A stretch of DNA of 64,000 bases from Streptomyces sp. NBC_00448 (GTDB lineage Bacteria; Actinomycetota; Actinomycetes; Streptomycetales; Streptomycetaceae), in assembly GCF_036014115.1 (NCBI RefSeq), contig NZ_CP107913.1:1178001-1242000 (forward strand), read 5' to 3'. Position 1 is the stretch's first letter; each line of letters opens with the position of its first letter. A program made the position numbers and the translations under genes. Below are positions 17,361-25,442 of the stretch, in pieces. The notes beneath the pieces are model-generated. The model made no database searches. It was given only the letters and a program-made list of their open reading frames with translations, and was not told the origin of the DNA.

Positions 17361-18035
17361 ATGGATGTGATCGAGGTACTGCCGAGGCTGCGCATGCTCC
17401 GTTTCCCGGTGGGCGCGGCCTACTTGTGGCGCGACGACGACGGCGGGCTGACCCTGGTCGACGCCGGGGCCGCGGACTGCGCGGAGCGGATCGAGGAGGT
17501 GCTGGACGGCGGGTTGCGGCGGATCGTGCTGACGCACTGGCACGAGGACCATACGGGTGCGGCCGCCGAACTGGCCGCCCGGCACGGCGCGGAGGTGGTG
17601 GCGCACCGTCTGGAGGCACCGGTGATCCGGGGGCGGGCGGCCGGATCGCCGCCCGTGCTGGAGGAGTTCGAGGTGCCCATCCGGGCGGCCGTCCCGCCGC
17701 TGCCGCCGGCCCCGCCGTGCCGGGTGGACCGTGAGGTCGATGACGGGGACGTGCTGGAGTTCGGCGGCGGGGCGGTGGTCGTGGCGGTGCCCGGGCACAC
17801 GGACGGGTCGATCGCGCTCCATCTACCCGGCCCCGGCGTGCTGTTCACCGGCGACGCGGTCGCCAACGCCGGCCGGACGATGCTGGGCGTCTTCAACACC
17901 GACCGCGCCCGGGCCGTCGCGTCACTGCACCGGATCGCCGAACTGGAGGCCACCACCGCGGTCTTCGGTCACGGCGACCCGATCGCGCACGGCGCGGCGG
18001 CGGCCCTGCGCGGGGCGGCGGCAGCGACGGAGTGA
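17361..18035 (+). CDS. MBL-fold metallo-hydrolase
   Basis: A 224-residue metallo-beta-lactamase-fold hydrolase. The metal motif HxHxDH is seen as THWHEDHTG (about residues 57-65); further ligands are VPGHTDGSIAL (His), FTGDAV (Asp) and FGHGDPI (final His). The set is complete, so it should bind two metal ions. The start at ATG 17361 has no clear Shine-Dalgarno site, so the mRNA may be leaderless or nearly so. Substrate unknown; glyoxalase II-like or lactonase-like enzymes share this pattern. Confidence 0.88.
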   Translation: MDVIEVLPRLRMLRFPVGAAYLWRDDDGGLTLVDAGAADCAERIEEVLDGGLRRIVLTHWHEDHTGAAAELAARHGAEVVAHRLEAPVIRGRAAGSPPVLEEFEVPIRAAVPPLPPAPPCRVDREVDDGDVLEFGGGAVVVAVPGHTDGSIALHLPGPGVLFTGDAVANAGRTMLGVFNTDRARAVASLHRIAELEATTAVFGHGDPIAHGAAAALRGAAAATE

Positions 18036-18088
18036 CCGTGGGACGCGGGTCGGCACCCCGGTCCCGCAGCCGCTCCCCGGCCTCGCGG

Positions 18089-18970
18089 CTACTCCTCCTC
18101 GCGGCTCGGCACGGTCGCGGTCTCCAGGAAGAACTCGTCGATGCGGCGCACCGCCTGGAGGAAGTCGTCCAGGTTGACCGGCTTGGTGACGTAGGCGTTG
18201 GCGTGCCGGCTGTAGGCGGCGGTGATGTCGTCGGGGGTGGAGGAGGTGGTCAGCACGACCACAGGGATGGGGCCGAGCTGCGGGTCGTCCTTGAGCACGC
18301 CGAGCAACTCGCGGCCGTTCATCCGGGGCATGTTCAGGTCCAGGACGATCAGGTCGGGGCGCGGGTTGTCCGGCGAGCGCAGGTACTCCAGCGCGGTGAT
18401 GCCGTCCGTGGCACGGGCGATGGAGCGGACCATGCCCTTGTCGTTCATGGCCTCCTCGATCAGCAGCGCGTCGGCGGCGTCGTCCTCGACGAGCAGGACG
18501 TGGTAGGAGCGGTCGGGCATGAGGGCGTTCACGGATGCGCTCCTGGAGGTCCGGGCGGGCAAGGGCCGGGTGGGTTGGTCGGCGACGAAGACAAGACCGG
18601 GCCAGCGTCGGCGCGCGCCCTGGCGGGTGATGCCCCAGGCGCTGCCGAGTTCGGGGTAGCCGGCTCCCTGCCGGGCGGCGGCCGAAGCCGCTTGCATGGC
18701 GCAGGAGTCGACGGCTCGTAGCAGGTACGACAGGGCGTGCAGCCGGGCCAGCGGTTCGACGGCCCGGCCTTCGGCGGTCTGGGGGTGGGCCGGGCCGCGC
18801 GGGGCGGCCCGGGTCGATCCGGTTCGGGCGTCAACCAGGCGGCGTGCGCCCCGCCGGAGCGGTACGAACTCCTCCTCGGCGAGTCTGCGGGCGAGGTCCT
18901 CCACGGCGCGCTCTGCCAGCTCGGTGAGCCGGTCGTGTTCGGGTGGCAGGGAGGTTCGCTCGCTGGGCAC
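18089..18970 (-). CDS. HTH-type domain joined in frame to a CheY-like response regulator
   Basis: One open frame of 293 residues covers two recognisable parts. The first (residues 1-140) is a small Streptomyces HTH-like protein: a charged N-terminus, LARLHALSYLLRAVDSCAMQ, and the motif GYPELGSAWGITRQGARRRW. The second is a single receiver domain (HVLLVEDDAADALLIEEA; phosphoacceptor in LIVLDLNMPRMNG; Lys in YVTKPVN) of the Rcp1 type that pairs with histidine kinases. A good internal start, GTG at 18532, would give the receiver alone (147 residues, phosphoacceptor Asp65). No stop separates the parts, so a fusion, two products, or both are possible. It lies divergent to the histidine kinase at 19117, its likely partner. 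Confidence 0.85.
   Translation of the reverse strand: MPSERTSLPPEHDRLTELAERAVEDLARRLAEEEFVPLRRGARRLVDARTGSTRAAPRGPAHPQTAEGRAVEPLARLHALSYLLRAVDSCAMQAASAAARQGAGYPELGSAWGITRQGARRRWPGLVFVADQPTRPLPARTSRSASVNALMPDRSYHVLLVEDDAADALLIEEAMNDKGMVRSIARATDGITALEYLRSPDNPRPDLIVLDLNMPRMNGRELLGVLKDDPQLGPIPVVVLTTSSTPDDITAAYSRHANAYVTKPVNLDDFLQAVRRIDEFFLETATVPSREEE
18540..18544 (-). promoter_or_regulatory. Internal ribosome site for the receiver domain
   Basis: AGGAG on the minus strand lies 7 bases before GTG 18532 inside the fused frame. Its quality suggests that the response regulator is, or recently was, translated from its own start. Confidence 0.65.
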
Positions 18971-19116
18971 TGGTGCACTCTATACGGGCATGACCGCGAT
19001 CGGACAACCCATGTTGTCCCACCAGTGTACTGTTGCCGCACTGCGACTGTTCGTGGTGCTAAGTTTTTCGCTGACCCGCCGCGACCCGCGGCGGTCGACG
19101 TGTTCGAGGAGCAGCC

Positions 19117-20991
19117 GTGACCGGCGTTGTGCCGATACGCGACGACGGGCAGGATCGGGCGGTGCACACCGAGAGTTCACCGCCACAGCCGCAGCAGTCG
19201 CGGCAGGAGGCCGGGCCCGACCCGACCGCCGAGCCTGATCCACCTGCCGAACCCGACCCGCCCGCCGAGCCCGGGACACCGGGCCTGCGGGCCCGCGTCC
19301 GCCGGCCGGTCCAGGACGGCTGGACCACGCGCCGGTGGCTGGTGGTCGGCACCTGCGCCGCGCTCACCGTGCTGCTGGCGCTCGCACTCGCCGGCGGCTG
19401 GGTCTTCGCCCGCTCCTCCCGCCTCACCGACAACCTGGCCGACTCCGACACGCCCGCCCTGGTGGCCGCGGCGCAGCTGGAGGACACGCTGATCAGCCAG
19501 GAGACCGGCGTACGCGGCTACGGCATCACCGGGCAGCGGTCCTTCCTGCAGCCCTACACCGACGGTCTGGCCGACCAGCGCGAACACACCGCTGTCCTGC
19601 GTAGGTTGCTCGCGCACGACAAGGGGGCGAACGCCGACCTGGACGCGATGCTGGCCCGCACCGAGGTGTGGCAGTCCCGGATCGCCCGCCCGATCGCGGC
19701 GGCCGCACCGGGCGCCCCGGTGGCGCTGGCGGCGCAGCGGGCCGAGGAGGGCAAGCACGAGTTCGACGCGGTACGGGCGGCCGCCGGCCGGCTGGAGCGG
19801 ACGCTCGCCGAGCGGCACGACAAGGCCCGTGCGGACCTGCGGCGGGTGGACGCCGAGCGCGACTGGATCTTCGGCTTCATCGCGGCCGTGATCACCGCGC
19901 TCACCGCGCTGATCTTCGTCGGGCTGCGCCGTGGCGTGACCGGTCCGCTGGGTCGACTCTCCCGCGACGTCAGGACGGTGGCCGACGGCGACTTCGGCCA
20001 CCGGGTGGCGGCGACCGGCCCGGCCGACGTCCGCGCGCTGGCGGTGGACGTGGAGTCGATGCGCGTGCGCCTGGTGGAGACGCTGGCGTTCAGCGACACC
20101 GTGCGCGACCGGCTGGACGAGCAGGCGACCGATCTGCGGCGCTCCAACGCGGAGTTGGAGCAGTTCGCGTATGTCGCCTCGCACGACCTCCAGGAGCCGC
20201 TGCGGAAGGTGGCGAGCTTCTGCCAGCTCCTCCAGCGCCGCTACGCCGACCAACTCGACGACCGCGCCGGGCAGTACATCGAGTTCGCGGTCGACGGCGC
20301 CAACCGGATGCAGACGCTCATCAACGACCTGCTCGCGTTCTCCCGGGTGGGCCGGGTGCACGCCGACTCCACCGCGGTGGACCTGGAGACGCTGTACACC
20401 AGGACCACCGACTCGCTGAGCCTCGCGGTCGAGGAGTCGGGTGCCGAGCTGACCCACGACCCGCTGCCGGTGGTCAGCGGCGACGCCACCCAACTGGGCA
20501 TGCTGCTGCAGAACCTGCTCTCCAACGCGGTCAAGTTCCGCGCCCCGGACCGGCCGCCGCGTATCCACCTGTCGGTGGCGCCGGACGGCGAGGAGCGGTG
20601 GGAGTTCGCGGTGACCGACAACGGGATCGGTATCGCGCCGGAGTTCGCCGAGCGGGTGTTCGTGATCTTCCAGCGGTTGCACACCCGCGACGCCTATCCC
20701 GGCAACGGCATCGGCCTGGCGCTGTGCAAGAAGATCGTCGACTTCCACGGCGGCGACGTCCGGATCGACGCCGACCACTCCCCCGGCACGCGGATCGTCT
20801 TCACGCTCCCGCGCCGCGCGGAACAACCAGCGCCGCAACCGGCAGCGGAGACGCAACCGGCAGCGGAGACGCAGGCGGGTCCGGAGGCGCGGTCGGTGCG
20901 GGCCTCGCTGCCGGCGCCGGAGCCGCAGCCGGAGTCGGAGCCGGAGCCGGACGGCGACAAGGACGCGGGAACGTCGGGAGCGGGGCTGTGA
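19117..20991 (+). CDS. Membrane sensor histidine kinase (CHASE3-like, HAMP, HisKA, HATPase)
   Basis: A 624-residue kinase. Order: proline-rich cytoplasmic N-terminus; membrane span at about 72-95; extracytoplasmic CHASE3-like domain (about 98-245; LEDTLISQETGVRGYGITGQ); second span at about 249-270; HAMP linker; dimerisation helix with SHDLQEPLRK (His356); catalytic domain with N box (NLLSNAVKF), G1 (DNGIGIAPE), F (VFVIFQRLH) and G2 (GNGIGLALCKKI). A charged Pro/Glu tail follows from about 575. GTG start after GAGGAGC. Its stop overlaps the next gene (GTGA), so phosphatase and kinase are co-translated; with the divergent receiver gene they form a phosphorelay-like set. Confidence 0.94.
   Translation: MTGVVPIRDDGQDRAVHTESSPPQPQQSRQEAGPDPTAEPDPPAEPDPPAEPGTPGLRARVRRPVQDGWTTRRWLVVGTCAALTVLLALALAGGWVFARSSRLTDNLADSDTPALVAAAQLEDTLISQETGVRGYGITGQRSFLQPYTDGLADQREHTAVLRRLLAHDKGANADLDAMLARTEVWQSRIARPIAAAAPGAPVALAAQRAEEGKHEFDAVRAAAGRLERTLAERHDKARADLRRVDAERDWIFGFIAAVITALTALIFVGLRRGVTGPLGRLSRDVRTVADGDFGHRVAATGPADVRALAVDVESMRVRLVETLAFSDTVRDRLDEQATDLRRSNAELEQFAYVASHDLQEPLRKVASFCQLLQRRYADQLDDRAGQYIEFAVDGANRMQTLINDLLAFSRVGRVHADSTAVDLETLYTRTTDSLSLAVEESGAELTHDPLPVVSGDATQLGMLLQNLLSNAVKFRAPDRPPRIHLSVAPDGEERWEFAVTDNGIGIAPEFAERVFVIFQRLHTRDAYPGNGIGLALCKKIVDFHGGDVRIDADHSPGTRIVFTLPRRAEQPAPQPAAETQPAAETQAGPEARSVRASLPAPEPQPESEPEPDGDKDAGTSGAGL
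20835..20870 (+). repeat. 18-base tandem repeat in the kinase C-terminal tail
   Basis: GCAACCGGCAGCGGAGAC occurs twice in direct succession (20835 and 20853), in frame, in the disordered Pro/Glu tail of the kinase. Confidence 0.9.
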
Positions 20992-22247
20992 CCGGTGACA
21001 ACGCGGCCGTGGACGCCGCGTCCAGAGCACCGCAGTCCGCCGACACGTACCGCGTGCTGCTCGTCGAGGACGACCCCGGGGACGCCCTGCTGGTCGAGGA
21101 GTACCTCTCCGACACCACGCTGAACGTACGGCTGCACTGGGCGCAGACCCTCGCCGACGCGATGGGGCGGATGGCGCAGGAGGCACCCGAGTGCATCCTG
21201 CTCGACCTGCACCTGCCGGACGCCTCCGGGATCGGCGCCGTGCACCAGGCCCAGGCGGCCTGCCCGTCGTCGGCGATCATCGTGCTGACCGGACTCGCCG
21301 AGAGCCGGGCCGGCGCGGACGCGGTCGCCGCCGGGGCGCAGGACTACCTGGTGAAGGGCACGGTCACCGGCGAGCTGCTGGACCGCGCGATCCGGTACGC
21401 CGTGCACCGCAAGCACGCCGAGCAGACCGCCGCGCGACTGCGGCTCAACGAGCAGCGCGCGCAGGAGAACCAGCGGCTGGAGCGGGGCCTGCTGCCGGTG
21501 CCGATGCGTACCGGGACCGCGGTGAGCACGGCGTCCTGCTACCTGCCGGGCCGCGAAGGCGCCCTGCTGGCCGGGGACTTCCTCGATGTGGTGGAGACGC
21601 CCGACGGGACCGTGCACGCGGTGATCGGCGACGTCAGCGGGCACGGGCCGGACGCGGCCGCGATCGGGGTGTGCCTGCGTATCGCGTGGCGCACGCTGGT
21701 GCTGAGCGGGCACCGGGACGCGGACCTGCTCGGGGTGATCGAGCAGATCCTCGTCGCGGAACGGACCACGTCGTCGATGTTCGCGACGGTCGCGACGCTG
21801 TCGCTGACGCCCGCCACGGGCGGCGCCGGCTGCCGGGTGGAGGTGACGCTCGCCGGGCACGACGCGCCGCTGCTCATCGAGGCAGGCGGGGACGGGGACG
21901 GCGAGGCCGGTGCGGGCACGGCAGGTGCCCGGCTCCCGCGCCGTACCAGCCAGATGGCCGCGCTCCCGGGCATCGCGCTCGGCCTGGTACCGGGTCTCGC
22001 GGACTGGCGGACCACCGAGTCGGAGCTGCCCGGCAGCGGTTCCCTGCTGCTGTTCACCGACGGTCTCACCGAAGGCCATGTCGGCGCCGGCGGCGAACGC
22101 CTCGGCACCGAGGGCCTGGTGGCGTTGGTGGACGCCGCTCCCCCGCTCGCGGGCCGCCCGTTCGTCGACCATCTCGCCACCACCGCCCAGGAGATGGACG
22201 CGGGCAGGCACCTCGACGACATCGCGGTGCTGCTGCTCACCTGGTAG
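20988..22247 (+). CDS. Response regulator receiver - SpoIIE-type PP2C phosphatase
   Basis: A 419-residue protein: receiver domain at about 18-140 (RVLLVEDDPGDALLVEEYL; phosphoacceptor Asp73 in ILLDLHLPD; VLTGL; DYLVKGTV), a short coiled linker (about 145-175), then a PP2M phosphatase (about 180-418; AGDFLDVVETPDG, VIGDVSGHGPDAAAI, FTDGLTEG, LDDIAVLLLTW). Asp residues for metal binding are present. The architecture is that of RsbU/RssB-like regulators in which phosphorylation of the receiver controls dephosphorylation of an anti-anti-sigma factor. It starts at GTG 20988 inside the end of the kinase gene, which strongly suggests it is that kinase's output. Confidence 0.94.
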   Translation: MTGDNAAVDAASRAPQSADTYRVLLVEDDPGDALLVEEYLSDTTLNVRLHWAQTLADAMGRMAQEAPECILLDLHLPDASGIGAVHQAQAACPSSAIIVLTGLAESRAGADAVAAGAQDYLVKGTVTGELLDRAIRYAVHRKHAEQTAARLRLNEQRAQENQRLERGLLPVPMRTGTAVSTASCYLPGREGALLAGDFLDVVETPDGTVHAVIGDVSGHGPDAAAIGVCLRIAWRTLVLSGHRDADLLGVIEQILVAERTTSSMFATVATLSLTPATGGAGCRVEVTLAGHDAPLLIEAGGDGDGEAGAGTAGARLPRRTSQMAALPGIALGLVPGLADWRTTESELPGSGSLLLFTDGLTEGHVGAGGERLGTEGLVALVDAAPPLAGRPFVDHLATTAQEMDAGRHLDDIAVLLLTW

Positions 22248-22314
22248 CGGAGGAGCGCAACCCTGACCCCGCGGGCGCGCACCCGCACGCCCGCGGGCCC
22301 AGGCCTTCACCACC

Positions 22315-22635
22315 GTGTGGTCGGCCCCGGCGGCTCGCCCGCGGGCTGTCGCGCATGGCGGCGTGGCAGGCCGCGTAGTCCTCGGCGTGGACGGCGTGCA
22401 GGGTGATCCGCATCAGGCTCGCCTTGACGATCCGGCGGTCCGCGAACACCGCGTAAAGGTCCTCGGGGGCGAAGTCCCGTACCCGGTTCCACAGCGGGAC
22501 TTACGGCGACGCGGCCGTCCGCGCCTGCACGGCACAGATCCGGCGGACCGCTTCAGCCACGTCCATGTGCCGCCGTTCGAGCAGGAGTTGGCGGTCCAAG
22601 GTGGCCAGGGTGAGCTGTCGCGCGGTGAGGCTCAT
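22315..22635 (-). pseudogene. Winged-helix DNA-binding (AlkZ-like, HTH_42) gene relic
   Basis: From ATG 22635 the minus strand reads MSLTARQLTLATLDRQLLLE and VAEAVRRICAVQARTAASP, then an in-frame TAA, then VPLWNRVRDFAPEDLYAVFA, DRRIVKASLMRITLHAVHAE and DYAACHAAM. This is the N-terminal third of the winged-helix/AlkZ DNA glycosylase-like family, where the stop position normally holds Tyr (SPY.PLWNR). A single C-to-A change (TAC to TAA) explains it. The C-terminal two thirds are missing. The remaining bases between 22248 and 22831 show nothing else. Confidence 0.75.
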
Positions 22636-22831
22636 GGCCGGTTCATGCCGCCACCCGACCGCGGAACGGCGCCCGCCGCCCGGCCACCCCGCGCCGATCA
22701 ACCGTTCGATTGCGCCCGGGCCGCCGCCGGGCCGACCGGTCCTGGCCGTCGTACGCTGCGAGCACCGGCGCGACACGTTCACGCGCGGCCCTTCTTCGAG
22801 GCCGCGCAGGCGAAGGGCGGCTGACTTTCCG

Positions 22832-23959
22832 ATGGCATCGACGACCTACACCGTTGCACCGATCAGCGCACGGCAGCACCTGGACTTCGTGGCGGAGCGG
22901 GGCACCGCGAGCCATATGCAGGTGCCGTCGTGGGGCGGGGTGAAGCCGGACTGGCGGGCGGAGAGCCTGGGGTGGAGCGACGACCAGGGACGGCTGGTCG
23001 GGGTGGGCCTGGTGCTGTACCGGCCGTTGCCGAGAGTACGGCGGTCGCTGGCGTACCTGCCGGAGGGCCCGGTGATCGACTGGCACGCCGACGACCTGGA
23101 CCGGTGGCTGGAGCCGCTGGTGGCGCACTGCAAGGCGCAGGGCGCGTTCGCGGTGCGGGTGGGCCCGCGGGTCGAGGCGCGGAGCTGGGACGCGGAGGCG
23201 GTCAAGGCGGCGATCGCCGACCCCGGCGTCACCCGGTTGGGCGAGGCCGAGCCGACGTGGCAGGACCCGCGGGCGGGCGAGGTGCAGGCGCGGCTGCGGG
23301 CGGCGCGCTGGCGGCCGGCCCGGACCGGCGCGGACGGCTTCGGGGCGGGCCAGCCGCGGTTCGTGTGGCGGCTGCCGGTCGAGGGCCGGGCGCCGGAGGA
23401 CATCCTGCGCGGCTTCAGCCAGCAGTGGCGGCGCAACGTGAAGAAGGCCGAGAACGCCGGCGTGAAGGTGGTCCGCGGCGACGCCTCCGACCTGCCGGAG
23501 TTCCACCGGCTCTACGTCGAGACCGCGGAGCGCGACGGCTTCGTGCCGCGCCCGCTGACCTACTTCGAACGGATGTGGGGCGCACTGACGGCGGAGGACC
23601 CGGACCGGATGCGGCTGTACCTCGCCTCGCACGACGGCGACGTGCTGTCGGCCGCCACGATGCTGACGGTCGGCGGGCACGTCTGGTACTCCTACGGGGC
23701 CTCCACGGTCATGCGCCGCGAGGTGCAGCCGAACAACGCGATCCAGTGGCAGATGGTGCGGGACGCCTGCGAACTGGGCGCGTCCGTCTACGACTTCCGC
23801 GGCATCACGGACACCGTGGCGGAGTCCGACCCGCACCTGGGGCTGCTGCGCTTCAAGTCCGGTGCGGGCGGCGAGGCATGCGAGAACATCGGCGAGTGGG
23901 ACTTCCCGGTCAACCGCGTGCTGCACCGCGCGCTCGACGCCTACCTGTCACGGCGCTGA
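22832..23959 (+). CDS. FemX/FemAB-like peptidyltransferase
   Basis: A 375-residue protein of the lipid II:glycine glycyltransferase (FemXAB) family with the two-GNAT-domain fold. Visible blocks: MQVPSWGGVKPDW, the N-terminal substrate-domain turn near the QVPS motif; FSQQWRRNVKKAENAGVKV (about residues 196-214), typical of the second domain; and YDFRGI followed by LLRFKSGAGGEACENIGEWD near the C-terminus. In Streptomyces such enzymes add the first residue of the peptidoglycan cross-bridge using charged tRNA. Several paralogues exist per genome, so this may be a non-essential copy. ATG start is after a weak site. The gene stands alone. Confidence 0.88.
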   Translation: MASTTYTVAPISARQHLDFVAERGTASHMQVPSWGGVKPDWRAESLGWSDDQGRLVGVGLVLYRPLPRVRRSLAYLPEGPVIDWHADDLDRWLEPLVAHCKAQGAFAVRVGPRVEARSWDAEAVKAAIADPGVTRLGEAEPTWQDPRAGEVQARLRAARWRPARTGADGFGAGQPRFVWRLPVEGRAPEDILRGFSQQWRRNVKKAENAGVKVVRGDASDLPEFHRLYVETAERDGFVPRPLTYFERMWGALTAEDPDRMRLYLASHDGDVLSAATMLTVGGHVWYSYGASTVMRREVQPNNAIQWQMVRDACELGASVYDFRGITDTVAESDPHLGLLRFKSGAGGEACENIGEWDFPVNRVLHRALDAYLSRR

Positions 23960-23975
23960 GGAGCGCGGACCGGCC

Positions 23976-24015
23976 CGCGTCCGGATACGGGGCAGGTCCG
24001 CGTCCGGATACGGGC
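23976..24015. repeat. 17-base direct repeat between FemX-like and sialidase genes
   Basis: CCGCGTCCGGATACGGG appears at 23976-23992 and 23999-24015, 6 bases apart, in the short space between two convergent stop codons. Confidence 0.8.
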
Positions 24016-24034
24016 GCGCGGGTCTCCCGCCCGG

Positions 24035-25240
24035 TTACGGCCGCAGCGCGCGCAGCGGCAGCCGGGCGAAGGCGATCCGGTCGTACGCGGTGGCCGTGCC
24101 GGTCTCGTAGAGCAGGCCGACCTCGTCGGGGCCGGTCTGCACCAGGTCGCTGTAGCCGGCCGGGAGCCCGCTGAGGGTGTGGACGGATGTCCAGGTGCGG
24201 CCGCCGTCGGTGCTCGCGCGGACCGCCATGTCCGCGCGGGCGTCGGGGTCGGCGGGCCCGGCGAACAGCAGTGGCCCGGCGGCCGGTTGCAGCAGGCTGC
24301 CCTGCACGACCGGTCCGGCCAGTTCGACTTGGGGCGCGTACGGCTGTTCCAGTTGCGCGCCGCCGTCACGGCTGCGGGCGTCGACCCGGACGCCGGGGGC
24401 GGTGCCGTTCTGGTCGCGGGCGTTGAAGTACAAGGTGCCGTCGGGAAGTTGGGCGACCGCGGTCTCGTTGGCGTTGACCACGCCGTCCGGGGTGTCGTCC
24501 ACGAAGCCGATCCGCCAGGTGGTGCCGCCGTCGTCGCTCAGCAGGCAGTGGCCGCCGTAGTACTTCGCCTCGGTGCCGACGTCCGTGGAGCCGGCCGGGG
24601 GCGCCGTCGAGTGGTTGGCGGGCGCCACCAGCCGGCCGCGGTACCGCCCGGTCTCCAGCGCGATCGCGTGGCCGGGGCCGGTGGCGTACCAGCGCCAGTC
24701 CGGGTGCTTCGTGGTCGCGGTGATCTCCCGCGGCGGGCTGAACGTCTGCCCGTCGTCCGTACTGTGCTGCACCCACACCCGGCGGCCGTCCGCCGCGGAC
24801 GCCTGGCCGGACATGATCTCCGCTTCCGTCACTCCGGCACCGTTCGTGCAGGTCAGCAGGGTGATGTGGCCGGTGCGCGGGTCGACCACGGGGGCGGGGT
24901 TCCCGTGCGTGTTCGTGCCGTCGCCGGCGACCACCGCCTGCGCGGCCCAGGTGCGGCCCCCGTCCGCCGAACGCTTCGCCACGACCACGGTCGTCGCGCT
25001 GTCCGAACTACCGCTTCTCGCCTCGGCGAACGCCACGAGGGTGCCGTGCGCGGTGCGGACCACGGCCGGGATGCGGTACACGGCGTAGCCGTCGGCGCCC
25101 GAGGTGAACACGGTCGTCTCCGGCGCCGGTGCGGTCGCGCCGCCTTCCGAGGCGGCCACCGCCTTCGTGGACACTCCGGCCAGGCTGAGCGCTCCCGCGG
25201 CGAGCGGCAACACGATGAGTCTGCGACGGCTGAACGGCAT
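24035..25240 (-). CDS. Secreted exo-alpha-sialidase (GH33)
   Basis: A 401-residue exported sialidase that releases sialic acid from glycoconjugates. Residues 1-29 are a signal peptide (SRRRLIVLPLAAGALSLAG). The catalytic beta-propeller has the YRIPA arginine motif (about residues 54-58) and four Asp boxes (SADGGRTW, STDDGQTF, SDDGGTTW, STDGGRTW). Further GH33 marks are the conserved Arg and Glu regions around HPDWRWYATGPGHAI. AGGAGG lies at good distance before the ATG. It is last in the nanT-aldolase-sialidase order on the minus strand, 202 bases after the aldolase, so it may also have its own promoter. No carbohydrate-binding module is seen. Confidence 0.92.
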   Translation of the reverse strand: MPFSRRRLIVLPLAAGALSLAGVSTKAVAASEGGATAPAPETTVFTSGADGYAVYRIPAVVRTAHGTLVAFAEARSGSSDSATTVVVAKRSADGGRTWAAQAVVAGDGTNTHGNPAPVVDPRTGHITLLTCTNGAGVTEAEIMSGQASAADGRRVWVQHSTDDGQTFSPPREITATTKHPDWRWYATGPGHAIALETGRYRGRLVAPANHSTAPPAGSTDVGTEAKYYGGHCLLSDDGGTTWRIGFVDDTPDGVVNANETAVAQLPDGTLYFNARDQNGTAPGVRVDARSRDGGAQLEQPYAPQVELAGPVVQGSLLQPAAGPLLFAGPADPDARADMAVRASTDGGRTWTSVHTLSGLPAGYSDLVQTGPDEVGLLYETGTATAYDRIAFARLPLRALRP

Positions 25241-25268
25241 GCTGACGGCCTCCTGTTGTAGGTGTCAC

Positions 25269-25282
25269 TGACGTGATGACGT
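25269..25282. promoter_or_regulatory. Direct repeat upstream of the sialidase gene
   Basis: TGACGT occurs twice with a 2-base gap (25269-25274 and 25277-25282), about 30 bases upstream of the sialidase start. The GACGT core recurs in the operator-like palindrome between nanT and the GntR gene, so the same regulator may bind both; this is an inference. Confidence 0.4.
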
Positions 25283-25442
25283 TTCCTGGCGCCCGGTGGC
25301 CGGTTTGCCGGTCACTCCGCGGGAGAACGGCACCCCTCAAGGGGGGCGGGGAACTGCGTGACAAGCCACAGCGCACCGCAAGGTGACCGGACTACCCCAA
25401 GGGGCACTCACCGAGGCGGAATTGTGCGAGCGGGCGGTCCCG

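Noticed and set aside
25333-25344. CCCCTCAAGGGG as a terminator of the aldolase gene
   Set aside because: The stem is only five base pairs and lies about 100 bases after the stop; too weak to call.
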